Assembly (NCBI RefSeq): GCF_001591265.1
Contig: NZ_BCUL01000001.1
Span: 1 to 64,000, forward strand
Direction of reading: 5' to 3'
Length of the DNA stretch: 64,000 bases
Source: Moraxella atlantae NBRC 14588
GTDB taxonomy: Bacteria; Pseudomonadota; Gammaproteobacteria; Pseudomonadales; Moraxellaceae
Shown: piece after piece, positions 62,765 to 64,000 of the stretch
How positions within the stretch are numbered: the stretch's first letter is position 1
Layout: every line of letters starts with the position of its first letter
Position numbers and translations under genes: made by a program
Notes under the pieces: generated by a model
Told to the model about the DNA's origin: nothing
What the model saw: only the letters and a program-made list of their open reading frames with translations
The model's database searches: none

Positions 62765-64000
62765 ATGTTAGAAAATTATCGCAAACACGTCGAAGAACGC
62801 GCCGCACAAGGTGTCGTACCGCAACCACTCAACGAACACCAAGTTGCTGAATTGGTTGAAGGGCTTAAAAATCCGCCTGCCGATGAAGGCGATTTTTTGT
62901 TGGACTTACTAGAAAACCGCATCCCACCAGGGGTAGACCAAGCAGCGTATGTAAAAGCGGCATTTTTGGCAGATATCGTCAAAGGCAACGCGCAATCGCC
63001 TTTGATAGATCAGAAAAAAGCCATTGAATTGTTGGGTACCATGCAAGGTGGCTACAATGTTCAGCCATTGATTGAGGCATTGGACGACAAACAATTGGCA
63101 GCCGATGCTGCTGACGCGCTTAAACATACCTTGTTGGTGTTTGATGCGTTTCATGATGTGGCAGAAAAAGCTGACGCAGGCAACGAGTACGCCAAAGCTG
63201 TGATCCAGTCTTGGGCAGATGCTGAGTGGTTCACCAGCCGCAAGCCTGTACCAGAAAAAATGACTTATAAAACCTTTAAAGTCACAGGCGAAACCAACAC
63301 CGACGACCTATCGCCTGCACAAGACGCGTGGAGCCGCCCCGATATTCCATTGCACGCACTGGCAATGCTCAAAAACGCCCGTGACGGCATCCACCCTGAT
63401 GAAGACGGTGTGATTGGTCCGATGAAGCAAATCGAAGCGCTTAAAGCCGATGGCATTCCGTTAGCATACGTTGGTGACGTGGTTGGTACAGGTTCAAGCC
63501 GTAAATCAGCCACTAACTCAGTGCTATGGCTGATGGGCGATGACATCAAAGGTGTACCAAACAAACGCGCAGGCGGCTTGGTTTTGGGTGGTAAAATCGC
63601 ACCGATTTTCTTTAATACGATGGAAGACGCAGGCTCATTGCCGATCGAGACGGATGTGTCGGGCTTGAACATGGGTGATGTGTTTGACATCTATCCACAC
63701 GATGGCAAAATTACCCGTCATGATTCTGACGAGGTGATCTCAACCTTTACCCTAAAATCACCCACTTTGTTGGATGAAGTGCGTGCAGGTGGTCGTATTC
63801 CGTTGATTATCGGACGCGCTTTGACCAATCGTGCGCGTGATTATTTGGGCTTGCCAGCCTCAGACGTATTTATCAAACCTGTACAACCTGCTGATACAGG
63901 CAAAGGCTATACCTTGGCGCAAAAAATGGTGGGTAAAGCTTGCGGCGTAGAGGGTGTGCGTCCTGGTACTTATTGCGAACCTAAGATGACCACGGTTGGC
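62765..64000 (+). CDS. acnB: Aconitate hydratase B, 5' part
   Basis: TCA-cycle aconitase of the AcnB type. 412 residues are present and the frame is open at the window edge; the full protein is about 860-870 residues. Visible: MLENYRKHVEERAAQGVVPQ, the HEAT-like domain (1-160) unique to AcnB, then swivel-domain motifs TNTDDLSPAQDAWSRPDIPLHA, GDVVGTGSSRKSATNSVLW and GGLVLGGKIAPIFFNT. The catalytic cluster cysteines lie beyond the window. ATG follows AGAGGGATGATT. Confidence 0.97.
   Translation, partial: MLENYRKHVEERAAQGVVPQPLNEHQVAELVEGLKNPPADEGDFLLDLLENRIPPGVDQAAYVKAAFLADIVKGNAQSPLIDQKKAIELLGTMQGGYNVQPLIEALDDKQLAADAADALKHTLLVFDAFHDVAEKADAGNEYAKAVIQSWADAEWFTSRKPVPEKMTYKTFKVTGETNTDDLSPAQDAWSRPDIPLHALAMLKNARDGIHPDEDGVIGPMKQIEALKADGIPLAYVGDVVGTGSSRKSATNSVLWLMGDDIKGVPNKRAGGLVLGGKIAPIFFNTMEDAGSLPIETDVSGLNMGDVFDIYPHDGKITRHDSDEVISTFTLKSPTLLDEVRAGGRIPLIIGRALTNRARDYLGLPASDVFIKPVQPADTGKGYTLAQKMVGKACGVEGVRPGTYCEPKMTTVG

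Overview
The window reads as chromosome of a gammaproteobacterium of the family Moraxellaceae (Moraxella/Faucicola/Psychrobacter type). This is an inference from gene content and protein style: two tandem 600-residue acyl-CoA dehydrogenases, single-subunit ATP sulfurylase with CysI/DUF934/CysH/CysG, and a MesX/MesD methionine synthase pair known from Acinetobacter. Most of the DNA is closely packed housekeeping genes. No rRNA, tRNA or CRISPR array was recognised.

Layout. 1-363: a 351-bp structured element. 0.4-11 kb: ispH, gmk, two acyl-CoA dehydrogenases, rsmE, bioA, metF, ahcY. 11.5-16.2 kb: an outer-membrane protein, an Lrp-type regulator, leuA, a YcgL protein and two small unknowns. 16.4-20.7 kb: an ABC importer with two paralogous lipoprotein binding proteins. 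20.9-28.1 kb: a structured leader RNA with a 53-residue ORF, then modABC, moeA and moaABCDE (molybdate uptake and molybdenum cofactor synthesis). 28.2-30.2 kb: bfd and two complementary bacterioferritin subunits. 30.3-36.2 kb: pdxA, chrA, an MpaB-type protein, a small ORF, nlpD and a stress-type SDR. 36.5-42.9 kb: sulfate assimilation (sat, cysI, DUF934, cysH, cysG). 42.9-47.6 kb: accessory patch with a complete IS5-type element, a decayed IS630 transposase, a small lipoprotein and a Tat-exported phospholipase C. 47.8-54.7 kb: purB, queE, dapD, cysK, a 2OG-Fe(II) oxygenase and a lysophospholipase. 54.8-56.6 kb: an IS1-type element abutting a truncated IS607-type tnpA/tnpB pair. 57-64 kb: lipA, the mesX-mesD-flavin reductase cluster, a bile-acid-symporter-family protein and the 5' part of acnB.

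How the parts connect. Sulfate (sat, cysH, cysI, cysG for siroheme), cysK, metF, ahcY and mesX/mesD together cover sulfur uptake into cysteine and methionine and recycling of the methyl cycle. The molybdenum block imports molybdate and carries much of cofactor synthesis. bfd plus two bacterioferritins form an iron-store unit.

The most unusual signal is a pair of apparently identical 351-bp elements in opposite orientation (13-363 and 29319-29669). Each has a good internal promoter followed by a chain of hairpins ending in the C/G-rich hairpin typical of TnpB-associated omegaRNA, but no protein. They look like non-autonomous TnpB-family elements that may make orphan guide RNAs; one sits inside the spacer of the bacterioferritin pair. 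Other leads are the leader RNA at about 20960-21166, the split of haem and ferroxidase residues between the two bacterioferritins, and an IS1 junction consistent with an adjacent deletion that removed the 3' half of tnpB.
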